In this document: positions 30,739-40,201 of the stretch, piece by piece
Position numbering within the stretch: position 1 is the first letter of the stretch
Layout: each line of letters begins with the position of its first letter
Source of the DNA: JAAFHI01 sp039793685
Lineage (GTDB): Bacteria; Acidobacteriota; Blastocatellia; Chloracidobacteriales; Chloracidobacteriaceae
NCBI GenBank assembly: GCA_039793685.1
Contig: JBDRAL010000095.1
Location: forward strand, 1 to 64,000
Length of the DNA stretch: 64,000 bases
Reading direction: 5' to 3'
Notes under the pieces: model-generated
Seen by the model: only the letters and a program-made list of their open reading frames with translations
Database searches by the model: none
What the model was told of the DNA's origin: nothing
Made by a program: the position numbers and the translations under genes

Positions 30739-33700
30739 TTCTCCAAAACATCCTTCAAAAACCGCCCCGTGTGCGAATCCTTCAGTTTCGCGATGTCTTC
30801 GGGCGTTCCGACACCGACGATGGCCCCGCCGCCGGGACCGCCTTCCGGTCCGAGATCAATCACCCAGTCGGCGGTTTTGATGACATCGACGTTGTGTTCG
30901 ATGACCACGAGCGATGCGCCCGCGTCGAGAAGTTTGTAGAACGCATTCAAAAGCTTGTTCACGTCGTCGAAGTGCAGTCCGGTCGTCGGTTCATCGAAGA
31001 CGAACAGCGTCCGCGCGGTCGCGCCGCGAGAAAGATGACTCGCGAGCTTGATGCGCTGCGCTTCCCCACCGGAGAGCGTCGTTGCCGACTGTCCGAGGCG
31101 CAGGTAGCCGAGGCCGACTTCATCCAGCACCTTCAGCTTGTCCACGATTTTCTTGACGCCGTGAAAGAAGACGAGCGCCTCGCGGACGGTCAGGCTCAAC
31201 ACTTCGTGAATGTTTTTGCCGCGATATTTGATGTCGAGAATCTGCGATTTGAAGCGTGTGCCACCGCATTCCTCGCAGGTCAGTTCGACATCGGCGAGAA
31301 ACTGCATCTCGACCGTGACCGTACCGTCGCCCTGACAGGTATCGCAGCGTCCGCCCGCGACGTTGAAGGAAAAATGACCGGCGGTGAAGTTCGACGCTTC
31401 GGCTTCGCGCGTCGAGGCGAACACCTCGCGAATCGCGTCATAGACCTTGATGTAGGTGACGGGATTGGAACGCGGCGTCCGACCGATGGGCGTCTGATCG
31501 ACGACCACGACCTCGCCGATGTGTTCGCGTCCGGTGATGACGCTCGCAACCGACGACGACGTTTCGCGGTCGTCTTCCGTTTCTTCCGGCTGTTTCAATC
31601 CGCGACATAAAACTTCATGAATGAGCGTGGATTTGCCCGAGCCGGAAACGCCGGTCACGCAGGTCATCAGACCGAGCGGAATTTCAACGTCGAGATTCTT
31701 GAGGTTGTGAACCGACGCGGCGTGAATCTTCAGCCGCCGCGCGCCCGGCGGCGTGCGACGCTTGGGCGTACGAATCTTCATTTCACCGCGCAGATACTTG
31801 GCCGTCAGCGAATCTTCGTGAGTTAAAAGTTCGTCCACCGTGCCCTGAAAAACGATTTCGCCACCGTGTTCGCCGGCCTTTGGTCCGACGTCGATGATCC
31901 GGTCGGCGGAGCGCATCATTTCTTCATCGTGTTCAACGACGAGAACCGTGTTGCCGAGATCGCGCAATCCCTCCATCACGCGGATGAGCCGCTGGTTGTC
32001 GCGCGGATGCAGACCGATGCTCGGCTCATCCAGAACGTAGAGTGCGCCGACAAGAGATGACCCGAGATGGGTCGCGAGTTGAATGCGTTGCGACTCGCCG
32101 CCCGAGAGCGTCGCGGCGAGCCGGTCGAGCGTGAGATATTCGACGCCGACCTCGCGCAGAAACGTCAATCGGCGCGTGATTTCAATCAGAAGTTTGTCGG
32201 CGATGCCCTTTTCCTCGGTTGAAAGTTCGAGCGCGTCAAAAAACGATGACGCATCGCTGACCGACATCGCGAGGACTTCCGCCATGTGGCGTCCGCCGAT
32301 TTTCACCGCGCGCGCTTCCTTGCGAAGACGTCCGCCGCCGCAGTCGTGGCAGGTCGTGTAGCCGCGATACTTGGCGATGAAAACGCGGACGTGAAGTTTG
32401 TACTTTTTCGTCTCCAGCCATTCGAAGACGCCGCGCACACCGCGCCAGTCGCTGTCGGGATCGCCTTCGAGCAACAACGTCTGATGTTCCTTCGAAAGCT
32501 GGTAAAACGGATCGCTCATCGAAAAGCCGTGTTGTTTGGCCAGCTTCCGCAACTCCACCCGCGCCCAGTCGAACTGCGGCTTGGTGAACGGATCAATCGC
32601 GCCCTCGCTGAGTGAAAGCGAACGGTCGGGCACGACCTTGTTCATGTCGAGGCCCATCACGTTCCCAAAGCCCTGGCAGGTCGGGCACGCGCCGTACGGG
32701 TTGTTGAAACTGAACAGGCGCGGCTCGGGTGCGAGGTAGGGAATGCGGCACGCCTTGCATTCAAAGGCTTCGCTGAAGTTCAAAACCTGTGCATTTGCCC
32801 CGACGGTATGAATTTCCGCCGTGCCGTGGCTTTCGCGAAACGCGGTTTCGAGCGAGTCGGTCAGGCGCGACCTGACCTCGTCGTTGACGGAAAGGCGATC
32901 CACCACAACCGACACGCCGTCGAAACTCTCGCGCGTGAAATCGTCGGGCGAAGAAAGTTCGATGGTCTGTCCGTCGGCGAGCAGGCGCGTGAAACCGCGC
33001 TGCATCAGGCTCATCACATGCGCCTTCACGCGCAGGCGCGCCTTCGCAGGATCGGGCCTGACAACTTTTGGAGCACGCTTTTTCGCGGGGGCTTTCTTTT
33101 TGGCCGGTGGCGCTTCGTCCGCGCCGACCTCGAAACGTTCGACGGTTAGTTCGCGCGGCGCGTCTTCCTCGATTCCGGCCATTCCCGCCGCAGCGGAAAA
33201 GGCGACGTAAAAGCGCGTGCCGGCGGGCAGTTGTAACACTTCATCGGTGACGGACTGCGGCGTGTCGCGCCGGACGAGCGCCCCGCAGTTGTAGCAGTAC
33301 GTCCGGCCCACCCGCCCGTACAGCAGCCGCAGGTAATCGTGAATCTCCGTCTGGGTCGCGACCGTCGAGCGCGGATTGCGCGCCTGATTTTTCTGACGGA
33401 CCGCAATCGCCGGACAGATGCCGGTGATTTCATCGACGTCGGGCTTGTCGATGCGTTCGAGAAACTGCCGGGCATAGGCCGAAAGCGATTCCACATAACG
33501 CCGCTGCCCTTCCGCGTAAATCGTGTCGAACGCGAGCGACGACTTGCCCGAACCGCTCACGCCGGTCACGACCGTAAGCTGGTTGAGCGGAAAGGAAACG
33601 TCGGCGTTCTTGAGGTTGTGGACACGCGCGCCCTTGACCACGATGGCTTCCGGTTCGACGACCGGCGGCGGGGCGGGTTTGTTTGAAGAGGCTTTTTTCG

Positions 33701-33746
33701 CGGCGGCCTTGTTCTTGTTGTTCTTGGTCGGGGCTGGTTTTGGCAT
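30735..33746 (-). CDS. uvrA: Excinuclease ABC subunit A
   Basis: A 1003-residue UvrA with two ABC ATPase halves: Walker A GVSGSGKSSLAFDT near residue 60 and GVSGSGKSTLIHE in the second half, signatures LSGGESQRIQLATHLGS and LSGGEAQRIKLASHLS, and zinc modules CxxC (CEECGG, CDTCQG, CHDCGG). It recognises bulky DNA damage and loads UvrB. Two lineage-style additions are visible: a Lys/Pro-rich N-terminal extension of ~35 residues (KPAPTKNNKNKAAAKKASS) and a Lys-rich insert in the first half (PPAKKKAPAKKRAPKVV). The start at 33746 is just after the end of the DUF4276 gene, so it may be read with that pair. Confidence 0.96.
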   Translation of the reverse strand: MPKPAPTKNNKNKAAAKKASSNKPAPPPVVEPEAIVVKGARVHNLKNADVSFPLNQLTVVTGVSGSGKSSLAFDTIYAEGQRRYVESLSAYARQFLERIDKPDVDEITGICPAIAVRQKNQARNPRSTVATQTEIHDYLRLLYGRVGRTYCYNCGALVRRDTPQSVTDEVLQLPAGTRFYVAFSAAAGMAGIEEDAPRELTVERFEVGADEAPPAKKKAPAKKRAPKVVRPDPAKARLRVKAHVMSLMQRGFTRLLADGQTIELSSPDDFTRESFDGVSVVVDRLSVNDEVRSRLTDSLETAFRESHGTAEIHTVGANAQVLNFSEAFECKACRIPYLAPEPRLFSFNNPYGACPTCQGFGNVMGLDMNKVVPDRSLSLSEGAIDPFTKPQFDWARVELRKLAKQHGFSMSDPFYQLSKEHQTLLLEGDPDSDWRGVRGVFEWLETKKYKLHVRVFIAKYRGYTTCHDCGGGRLRKEARAVKIGGRHMAEVLAMSVSDASSFFDALELSTEEKGIADKLLIEITRRLTFLREVGVEYLTLDRLAATLSGGESQRIQLATHLGSSLVGALYVLDEPSIGLHPRDNQRLIRVMEGLRDLGNTVLVVEHDEEMMRSADRIIDVGPKAGEHGGEIVFQGTVDELLTHEDSLTAKYLRGEMKIRTPKRRTPPGARRLKIHAASVHNLKNLDVEIPLGLMTCVTGVSGSGKSTLIHEVLCRGLKQPEETEDDRETSSSVASVITGREHIGEVVVVDQTPIGRTPRSNPVTYIKVYDAIREVFASTREAEASNFTAGHFSFNVAGGRCDTCQGDGTVTVEMQFLADVELTCEECGGTRFKSQILDIKYRGKNIHEVLSLTVREALVFFHGVKKIVDKLKVLDEVGLGYLRLGQSATTLSGGEAQRIKLASHLSRGATARTLFVFDEPTTGLHFDDVNKLLNAFYKLLDAGASLVVIEHNVDVIKTADWVIDLGPEGGPGGGAIVGVGTPEDIAKLKDSHTGRFLKDVLEK

Positions 33747-33759
33747 TACGGGTACAACT

Positions 33760-34506
33760 TCAACTGGCGGAATTTCGGGGGAGGGATTCGAGCGTGGCGA
33801 GCCACTCGGCGAAGTGGGGGCATTCGCGGCGCATGGTTTCAAGGCCGATTTCGATGGCGATCATGACTCCGAGCGTGACTTTGTCATATTCGCGTTCGCC
33901 ATAAAGCGCAAGAAGTCGCTTGGAAGGGGCGGTCAATTCCCCTTCATTAATTTCTTCCGGAGCAAGAATGGCGCGAATTTCGCGCAATTCATCAATTCGG
34001 GAGACTGACCGGACGTAATTCAAAATCGTTTGATCAAGCGTTTCGATGTTGCTGAAGAGAAGTGCCTCAAACTCGTGAAGCTGGATATGAGGAATGAATC
34101 TCGGATTGCCAATGTCGGATGCGAGGGAATTTTCCAAAAAACGAACTCGCTCGACGGGATTATTTTTTTGAGCGGCATCCACCCGGCCCGGAAAATCTCC
34201 CGGCAAGGCATACAAATCAAGCATGGTGGTGAGATAGGCCGAATCATCTTGGGACAGCCACTGTTCAATGTCTTCCTTGACCGTTGAATATGACAACAAG
34301 CCGCCGCGATGAATTTTTTCGATTCTTACGATCTCTCCGGAAATACCGCGCCGATTTCTTCGCTCTTTTTGAATGGTCCGCCCCGTTTCAACCATTCGGG
34401 GGAAAAGAAAAATATTGCGCTCGGCAAAATAAGGGACAAGCAGTTCATTAACGAAATTTTCCTCAGTCTGTCCCTCAACCAGAAGGTTCACTCGGCAGAT
34501 ACTCAT
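33760..34506 (-). CDS. DUF4276 family (Toprim-like) protein of an ATPase-linked pair
   Basis: A 248-residue protein. The start VNLLVEGQTEENFVNELLVPYF is the signature of DUF4276, which resembles the Toprim glutamate motif; TTMLDLYALPGDFPG supplies the second acidic motif and RFIPHIQLHEFEALLFSN the third. Similar Toprim-like proteins partner SMC-like ATPases in phage-defence systems such as PARIS and AbiL, where they act as nucleases. Its ATG overlaps the stop of the ATPase gene (ATGA), showing a fixed pair. Function in defence is inferred from this arrangement. Confidence 0.8.
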   Translation of the reverse strand: MSICRVNLLVEGQTEENFVNELLVPYFAERNIFLFPRMVETGRTIQKERRNRRGISGEIVRIEKIHRGGLLSYSTVKEDIEQWLSQDDSAYLTTMLDLYALPGDFPGRVDAAQKNNPVERVRFLENSLASDIGNPRFIPHIQLHEFEALLFSNIETLDQTILNYVRSVSRIDELREIRAILAPEEINEGELTAPSKRLLALYGEREYDKVTLGVMIAIEIGLETMRRECPHFAEWLATLESLPRNSAS

Positions 34507-35627
34507 CGGGAGGGCCTCCCGCCGAGAACATTTTTCTCCCACAACTCACCAAGGGAGTATCGTTCCAACCAACCTTGTAAACGCTCGGGGTCCTGCCGCT
34601 CAATAACCGTCGCGCCATTTCTCCGTTCGACAACCAGAAGTTCTTCCGGTTCGAATTGATCAACCATCGCGACGGATTGAGTCGCAATGACGATTTGAGT
34701 ATTTGCCGACGCCAGTCGAATCAACGAGGCCAGAATATTGATCGCGCTCGGATGCAGGCTCAGTTCCGGTTCGTCAATCAGGATCAATGAAGGAAGTTCT
34801 TCCTTCGGCAACATCAGTAACGTCGCCAGACACATAAAACGAATCAGTCCGTCGGGAAGCTGCCAGAAACCGAACGGATAATCCGAGTTTTGCTCACGCC
34901 ATTCGAGCCGGATGTAGTTTTCATTCAACGGCATCGGCCGTAACACAAAATCATCAAAGTACGGCGCAACGAGACGAATCGTCTTGCGAATGAATTCGTA
35001 CTTCTTGGGGTATTTGTGTTTGATTTTGAAAAGATACGCTGCGAGGTTTTCGCCGTCGCTTCGCAAGTAGAAATCGTCGTTGATGCCACCTTGTTTTTTG
35101 AAAGGCGCCGATTTGCCAGTGTCGTTGAGATGGTAGAAACGGGTGTTCTGGAGAAACCGAAAAAAACCAGCGGCGTTCTCCGTCATTTGGATCATTGCCT
35201 GGGGGCTGGAAGCAAACGAAGAATAACCAATGAATGATTTTCCATCACAATACTCAAAAAACGGAGATTCAAGAGATTCCTTCGAATAAGATAATCCAGC
35301 TATCGACTCTTGATTGAAGATGAGCGAACCAGTGGCGGAAGGAATCCACTTACAAAAAAAGCGCTGGTTCTCCTGATCGGAATTGAGCGTCACCGTAATT
35401 TCAGAAGTGACGTTTTGACCATAGTGAAGAAAGGTGTCCGCGCCGCCGCCGACAACAATCGACTTTTGAAATCTTCCCTCAGACATTTCGTGCAGCAGAT
35501 GAAAGAGCGATAGGAAATTGCTCTTCCCCGCGCCGTTCGCGCCAATGAGGACGTTCAGCGGACGCATCTCCACATCCAGCGACTTGAACGACTTGTAACC
35601 TTCAACTTTGATCCGTGTCAGTTGCAT
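34503..35627 (-). CDS. AAA_21-type SMC-like ATPase
   Basis: A 374-residue ATPase: RIKVEGYKSFKSLDVEMRPLNVLIGANGAGKSNFL places Walker A at about residues 28-36; the Walker B/D-loop LILIDEPELSLHPSAINILASLI and switch IATQSVAMVDQF are complete. The middle (about 60-240) is the small insertion typical of RecF/OLD-type AAA_21 proteins. It is the first gene of a pair with the DUF4276 protein. Such ATPases usually sense or bind an invader and control the linked effector. Its low-GC, AAA-rich codon use contrasts with uvrA. Confidence 0.85.
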   Translation of the reverse strand: MQLTRIKVEGYKSFKSLDVEMRPLNVLIGANGAGKSNFLSLFHLLHEMSEGRFQKSIVVGGGADTFLHYGQNVTSEITVTLNSDQENQRFFCKWIPSATGSLIFNQESIAGLSYSKESLESPFFEYCDGKSFIGYSSFASSPQAMIQMTENAAGFFRFLQNTRFYHLNDTGKSAPFKKQGGINDDFYLRSDGENLAAYLFKIKHKYPKKYEFIRKTIRLVAPYFDDFVLRPMPLNENYIRLEWREQNSDYPFGFWQLPDGLIRFMCLATLLMLPKEELPSLILIDEPELSLHPSAINILASLIRLASANTQIVIATQSVAMVDQFEPEELLVVERRNGATVIERQDPERLQGWLERYSLGELWEKNVLGGRPSR

Positions 35628-35641
35628 GGTGCGTACCTGAA

Positions 35642-35672
35642 GACAGCCCTTCCTGACGGGCGGGCTGCTGTT
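35642..35672. terminator. REP-like hairpin between ATPase start and propeller gene end
   Basis: ACAGCCCTTCCTGACGGGCGGGCTGCTGT is a REP-family copy directly after the stop of the propeller gene (35673). The stem plus TTT could end that minus-strand transcript. Confidence 0.6.
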
Positions 35673-38600
35673 TCATTGGCCGGGCGTGACGCGCAGGCCC
35701 CAGACGACGATGTCGTCGCGTTGCGGTTCGCCGCCCTGATACCGGGCCAGTTCTCCGGCGATGGCGGCGGCCTGCGCGTTCGAGTCGAGCCGGGCAAGGT
35801 CGCCGAGCAGATTCCGCAGGCGGGCCACGCCGTACTTTACGCCGAGCGAATTGTTCTGATCGCCGAAGCCGTCCGTCGTGAGATAGAGCATGGTCGGGCC
35901 GACGAGTTCAATCCGGTGATTGGTAAAGGTGCGTCCCGAACGTTCGCGCCAGCCGCCGATGGCGCGCCGGTCGCTGCGGATTTCCGAAAAATTCCCGCGC
36001 TCATCCACCATGTACAGCGGACGCCGCGACCCGGCATAAATCACAACGGATCGGCGGCGGTCAATCAGGCACAGCCCGATGTCCATTCCGTCGCGTGAAA
36101 TGAGGTCCGCGTCGTCCTGCTTGAGCGCGCGGCGGATGCCCGCGTCGAGTTCCTCAAGAATCCGCGCCGGATCGGGAATGCCGCGTTCGATGACGATCTG
36201 GTTGAGGATGTCGGCCCCGATCATCGACATCAGCGCGCCGGGAACGCCATGCCCCGTGCAGTCGGCGAGCGCGACCAGATCGAACTCGGGCGTCGCGTGA
36301 AACCAGTAGAAATCGCCGGAGACGATGTCCTTCGGCTTCCAGAAAATGAACTGCTCGGGAAAGGCCGCGCGAATCACGGCCTCGTTCGGCAGGAATGCCT
36401 GCTGGATGCGCTCGGCGTAGCGCAGGCTGTCCATGATCTCGGCGTTCTTGGCGCGAATTTCGTCGCTCGCGCGGGCGCGGAACTCGGCGTTTTCGGCGCG
36501 CAACTGCGCTTCCTCGATGCGCGCGCGAACCCGTACGCGATTGGTCTGAAAACGGACCGTGCCGAAAATCAGGGCGAATGAAGCCAGGACGTAAAGCGTG
36601 TAGGCCCACCAGGTCCGCCAGAGCGGCGGCGCGACGACGATGCGGACCGACGCGCCGGTTTCGTTCCAGACGCCATCGTTGTTGCAGGCTTTGACGTGAA
36701 AAACGTATTCGCCCGGCGCGAGATTGGTATAGCTCGCGTACCGTCGCGTGCCCGCGTCAACCCATTCCTTTTCGAAGCCTTCAAGCCGGTAGGCGTAGCG
36801 GTTCTTGTCCGACTGGATGAAGTTGAGCGCGGCGAATTCGAAGGCGATGACGTTTTCGTATGACGCGAGCCGCACGACCGAGCGCGGGTCGAATCCGGCG
36901 ACCGAACGCCCGAATTTCTGAAAGCCGGTGACGACGACCGGCGGCGCGTAGGCATTCGTCGAAACCGCGCGCGGGTCGAACCTGACGAGTCCCTTGACGC
37001 CGCCGAACACGATGTCGCCGCGCCGGGTGCGCAGAAAAGCGTTTTCATTGAACTCGTTGCTCGGCAATCCGTCGCGCACGTCGAAGTTGCGGCAGGCCCG
37101 GGTGCGCGGATCGAACCGGCAGATGCCCTGATTGGTACTCAACCAGTAAAACCCGTCGCCGTCCTCGACGATGCCGTACACCGTATTGTTCGGCAGGCCC
37201 TCGCGCGTGGTGACGGCGGAGAAACGTCCGGTGGCGCGGTCGAAGCGGTTCAGCCCGCCGCCCCACGTCGCGATCCAGAAATTGCCGGCCTCGTCCTCGC
37301 GCCAGTGAAAGGCGTTGTTGATGTTGATGGAGGCCGGGTTAGCCGGGTCGTTCATGTAGCGGGTGAACGTTTTCGTGGCCCGGTCGAAACGGTTCAACCC
37401 GCCGCCGTCGGTCCCGACCCAGAGCGTGCCCGCGCGGTCGTCCGCGGCATAAACCGCGCGGTTGTCGGACAGACTGCGCGGATCGTTCGCGTTGTACTGA
37501 TAGTTGGTAAAGGTTCGCGTCTTCGGGTCGAACATGCTCAGGCCGCTGGTAATGGCGCAGATCCAGAGCATGCCGTCGCGGTCTTCATACACCCAGCGGA
37601 TGTCGCCGCCCGCGATGCTGTCGGGCTTGGCCGGATCGCGGAGAAAACGTTCGAACGTGCCTCGCCGGGGATCGAAACGGTTCAACCCGCCTTCCGTGCC
37701 GACCCAGAGCGACCCGGAGCGGTCTTCGAGAATCGTCCAGACGCGGTTGTTGCTCAGACTCGCGGGATTGTTCGGATCGTTTCGATAAACGACGGACGCG
37801 CCGGTGGCGAAATCGAAGCGGTTCAATCCCTCGTCGGTCCCGACCCAGAAATTGCCCGCCCGGTCTTCCAGAATCGCCCAGACGTTGTCATTGCTCAGCG
37901 AGTCGGGCCGTTGCGGATCGTTGCGCCAGACCTCAAACAGACCGCCGGTCGGATCGCGGCGGGAAACGCCGTTGGTTTCCGTCCCGACCCAGAGCGACCC
38001 GGCGCGATCTTCAAACAGCGTCCAGACGCGGTCGCCACCGAGGCTGCGCGGATTGCGCGGGTCGTGCAGGATGCGTTCGAAGGTCCGCGTTGTTGGATCG
38101 AACCGGTTCAGCCCGCCGCCGCTCGTCCCGACCCAGAGCGTGCCGGAACGGTCGCGCACGACGGTTCGGGTTTCGTCCGCGCCGAGGCTGCGCGGGTCAT
38201 TTCGGTTATTTGAAAAATGTTCAAATTTTCCCGAAGCCGCATCGTAGCGATTGAGGCCGCCGGTGTAGGTACAAATCCAGATTCCGCCCTTGTCGGGCAG
38301 TATGGAGCGGATGCCGTTGGCGCTCACGCTGTTGGGGTCGGCGGGATCGTTGACAAAATGGGTGAACGTTCCGGTTTCCCGATTGAAACGGTTCAACCCC
38401 TTGGCGCAGCCGACCCAGACGGTTCCGTTTTCATCCGCGCCGACGGCATGAACCGAGCCTTCGAGCAGGGAATTCGGATTGGCCGGATCGTTCTGGTAGC
38501 GGGTGAAATCGTCGGTGGCACGGTCGTACCGGTTCACGCCGCGATTGGTCCCGACCCACACCGCGCCGTCGCGATCAACGAAAAGACTCAGCGTACGATT

Positions 38601-39002
38601 GCTCGTGAGCGAACGCGGATTGGCCGGATCGTGACGGTAGTGAACGAAAACGCCCCGCGCCCGGTCGTAGCGGTCGAGACCGGCGACGGTCGCGATCCAG
38701 AGGTTTCCGTCGCGGTCGGCGCAGAGGGCGCGCACGTCGTTGGCAATCAGGCTTCCGGTGTCGCTGGGCAGATTCCGGAAAACGGTGAAGGAAGAACCGT
38801 CATAGCGGTTCAGGCCGTCCTGCGTGCCGACCCAGATGAAGCCGTCGCCGTCCTGCGCGAACGCCTGCACGGTGCTTTGTGAAAGTCCCTGCTCCATCGA
38901 AAGGCGCGCGAATTCGTGACGCGCGGGCGCGGCGTTCGCAAAGGCGGCGAACAGCAGCAATCCCGCGAGACACACAGCCGTGCGTAGAAGGCATCGGTTC
39001 AT
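35673..39002 (-). CDS. Hybrid sensor: Reg_prop beta-propeller plus SpoIIE-type phosphatase
   Basis: A 1109-residue protein. Signal peptide (1-24); about fourteen two-component-regulator propeller repeats (pattern IWVGTQDGLNRYD / SGTFTHFVNDPADPNSLS) forming two seven-bladed propellers to about residue 720; Y_Y_Y domain (YAYRLEGFEKEWVDAG, FHVKACNNDGVWNETG); one membrane helix (WWAYTLYVLASFALIFGTV); a coiled coil; and a cytoplasmic SpoIIE/PP2C domain with DIVSGDFYWF, DCTGHGVPGALMSMIG, GMDIGLC, TDGFGDQ and QRDDIVVWGL. It probably senses an outside ligand and dephosphorylates a Ser/Thr regulator. Its ATG overlaps the stop of the small 38999 gene. No anti-sigma partner is in the window. Confidence 0.9.
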   Translation of the reverse strand: MNRCLLRTAVCLAGLLLFAAFANAAPARHEFARLSMEQGLSQSTVQAFAQDGDGFIWVGTQDGLNRYDGSSFTVFRNLPSDTGSLIANDVRALCADRDGNLWIATVAGLDRYDRARGVFVHYRHDPANPRSLTSNRTLSLFVDRDGAVWVGTNRGVNRYDRATDDFTRYQNDPANPNSLLEGSVHAVGADENGTVWVGCAKGLNRFNRETGTFTHFVNDPADPNSVSANGIRSILPDKGGIWICTYTGGLNRYDAASGKFEHFSNNRNDPRSLGADETRTVVRDRSGTLWVGTSGGGLNRFDPTTRTFERILHDPRNPRSLGGDRVWTLFEDRAGSLWVGTETNGVSRRDPTGGLFEVWRNDPQRPDSLSNDNVWAILEDRAGNFWVGTDEGLNRFDFATGASVVYRNDPNNPASLSNNRVWTILEDRSGSLWVGTEGGLNRFDPRRGTFERFLRDPAKPDSIAGGDIRWVYEDRDGMLWICAITSGLSMFDPKTRTFTNYQYNANDPRSLSDNRAVYAADDRAGTLWVGTDGGGLNRFDRATKTFTRYMNDPANPASININNAFHWREDEAGNFWIATWGGGLNRFDRATGRFSAVTTREGLPNNTVYGIVEDGDGFYWLSTNQGICRFDPRTRACRNFDVRDGLPSNEFNENAFLRTRRGDIVFGGVKGLVRFDPRAVSTNAYAPPVVVTGFQKFGRSVAGFDPRSVVRLASYENVIAFEFAALNFIQSDKNRYAYRLEGFEKEWVDAGTRRYASYTNLAPGEYVFHVKACNNDGVWNETGASVRIVVAPPLWRTWWAYTLYVLASFALIFGTVRFQTNRVRVRARIEEAQLRAENAEFRARASDEIRAKNAEIMDSLRYAERIQQAFLPNEAVIRAAFPEQFIFWKPKDIVSGDFYWFHATPEFDLVALADCTGHGVPGALMSMIGADILNQIVIERGIPDPARILEELDAGIRRALKQDDADLISRDGMDIGLCLIDRRRSVVIYAGSRRPLYMVDERGNFSEIRSDRRAIGGWRERSGRTFTNHRIELVGPTMLYLTTDGFGDQNNSLGVKYGVARLRNLLGDLARLDSNAQAAAIAGELARYQGGEPQRDDIVVWGLRVTPGQ

Positions 39003-39289
39003 TCTTCTTCTTCGCGGTCGGGGCGGTCCTTCGCGAGTTCCTGCATCGTCGCGGAAAACTTGTCGAGTTCGGGCTTGAGCTGTTCCATCAGACGGCGCGT
39101 GCCCATGTAGTCGGCCCACTGCGGCGTTTCGACGAGCGCCTTCGTTCCGGCTTCCCCGAGCAGGCTCGCGAACAGCGCGATGAGGTCGTTGGCCGCGCCG
39201 ACGTGGGCGAGCAGACCGTTGATGATGTGGTAGGCGTCTTCGGCGGTCGCCCAGTCAAGATTGGGTTCGTTCGTTGTATGGTCGGTCAT
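38999..39289 (-). CDS. Small acidic protein upstream of the propeller sensor
   Basis: A 96-residue, mostly helical, soluble protein (MTDHTTNEPNLDWATAEDAY...) ending in an acidic tail EEEE. No family recognised. It is coupled by ATGA to the propeller/SpoIIE gene and could be its partner. A TTG at 39334 would give 111 residues and overlap the previous stop; the ATG at 39289 is preferred because the added residues are repeat-derived and low in complexity. Confidence 0.65.
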   Translation of the reverse strand: MTDHTTNEPNLDWATAEDAYHIINGLLAHVGAANDLIALFASLLGEAGTKALVETPQWADYMGTRRLMEQLKPELDKFSATMQELAKDRPDREEEE

Positions 39290-39330
39290 CTCGGAAGTTC
39301 TACATTCTTCGGATTTTTGATTTTTGAATT

Positions 39331-39750
39331 TCAAACCTGCCGTGGCCGCGTGTGAAACAGCCGTACAAGGCGGGCCACCAAAAATACTTCGATCAGAGGG
39401 ATGAGGAGGAACATTGCTCTGAAAATAAAGAGTGAAAGAAGATTTATGTTGCGCATTTCATCGGTGAGAGAATCAGGGTCAACGGCCACGTTAGAGACCT
39501 GTATTTTCAGATGCGTCCAAAGCGCGACAAAGAAGAGCGAGAGCCAGGCCACCGCCAAACCAAAGTTATAGTAAAAGGATACCCTCCAACTTCTTCGTAG
39601 CGCCTGTTGCGAAGCCATCGCCGCCCTATTCAAAAACGAACTGACGATTTCCTCGCACCTTCCGCATCTCCCGCTCAAAGCATCGAATTCATCCGTCTGA
39701 TGGCAGACATCACAGCGAACCGGCGCGCGTTCGGCAACGATGTGAAACAT
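39331..39750 (-). CDS. Zinc-ribbon membrane protein, paralogue 3
   Basis: A 139-residue protein: N-terminal four-Cys ribbon (FHIVAERAPVRCDVCHQTD...GRCGRCEE) and two membrane helices (about 50-75 and 100-130). It is the third of three neighbouring paralogues on this strand and starts 10 nt after the stop of the second. A GTG at 39786 would extend it in frame; the ATG at 39750 matches the N-termini of the paralogues. Confidence 0.75.
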   Translation of the reverse strand: MFHIVAERAPVRCDVCHQTDEFDALSGRCGRCEEIVSSFLNRAAMASQQALRRSWRVSFYYNFGLAVAWLSLFFVALWTHLKIQVSNVAVDPDSLTDEMRNINLLSLFIFRAMFLLIPLIEVFLVARLVRLFHTRPRQV

Positions 39751-39760
39751 TTTCTTTGGG

Positions 39761-40186
39761 TCATTTTCCAGAAGCCGGATTGTCACGCGGTCCTCGATTC
39801 ACAAGAGAAACAAGCCAGGCGAACAAAAACAGTCCGAGGAAGGCGATCAGGCAAAGAAGGAATTTGGAGACCAGCAAGAGCGCCAAGGAATCCTCGTCGT
39901 GCTCAGGGGGGAGAAACATCTCGATTTGACGGATGGCCCACAAATTAAGGAAGAAGTAGACGGGCAATCCCGGAACACACAACGACCCAAGAATAATTTT
40001 CCCCGTCCATTCCCGCCCCGACAACCGTTCATTCACCGGAACAGACACTCGTGGAAGCCGCATCAGCGTGACCACTTCACTGCATCGTTCACAGTCACCG
40101 GTCCCGGGATTGAAGAAATCCGCCTGATGGCAGACTTCGCAACGAACCGGCGCGCGTTCGGCAGCGATGTGAAACGTTCTTCCCAT
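39761..40186 (-). CDS. Zinc-ribbon membrane protein, paralogue 2
   Basis: A 141-residue protein with the same layout: RTFHIAAERAPVRCEVCHQAD, GDCERCSE, then helices at about 70-85 and 105-128. Cysteines are spaced Cx2C...Cx2C. The ATG at 40186 is used; a GTG six bases upstream is possible. It lies 15 nt after the end of paralogue 1. Confidence 0.78.
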   Translation of the reverse strand: MGRTFHIAAERAPVRCEVCHQADFFNPGTGDCERCSEVVTLMRLPRVSVPVNERLSGREWTGKIILGSLCVPGLPVYFFLNLWAIRQIEMFLPPEHDEDSLALLLVSKFLLCLIAFLGLFLFAWLVSLVNRGPRDNPASGK

Positions 40187-40201
40187 ACACACACCTGTTT
40201 T

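Noticed and set aside
37305..38213. 302-residue open frame antisense to the propeller repeats
   Set aside because: Its apparent repeats simply mirror the Reg_prop repeats of the sensor gene.
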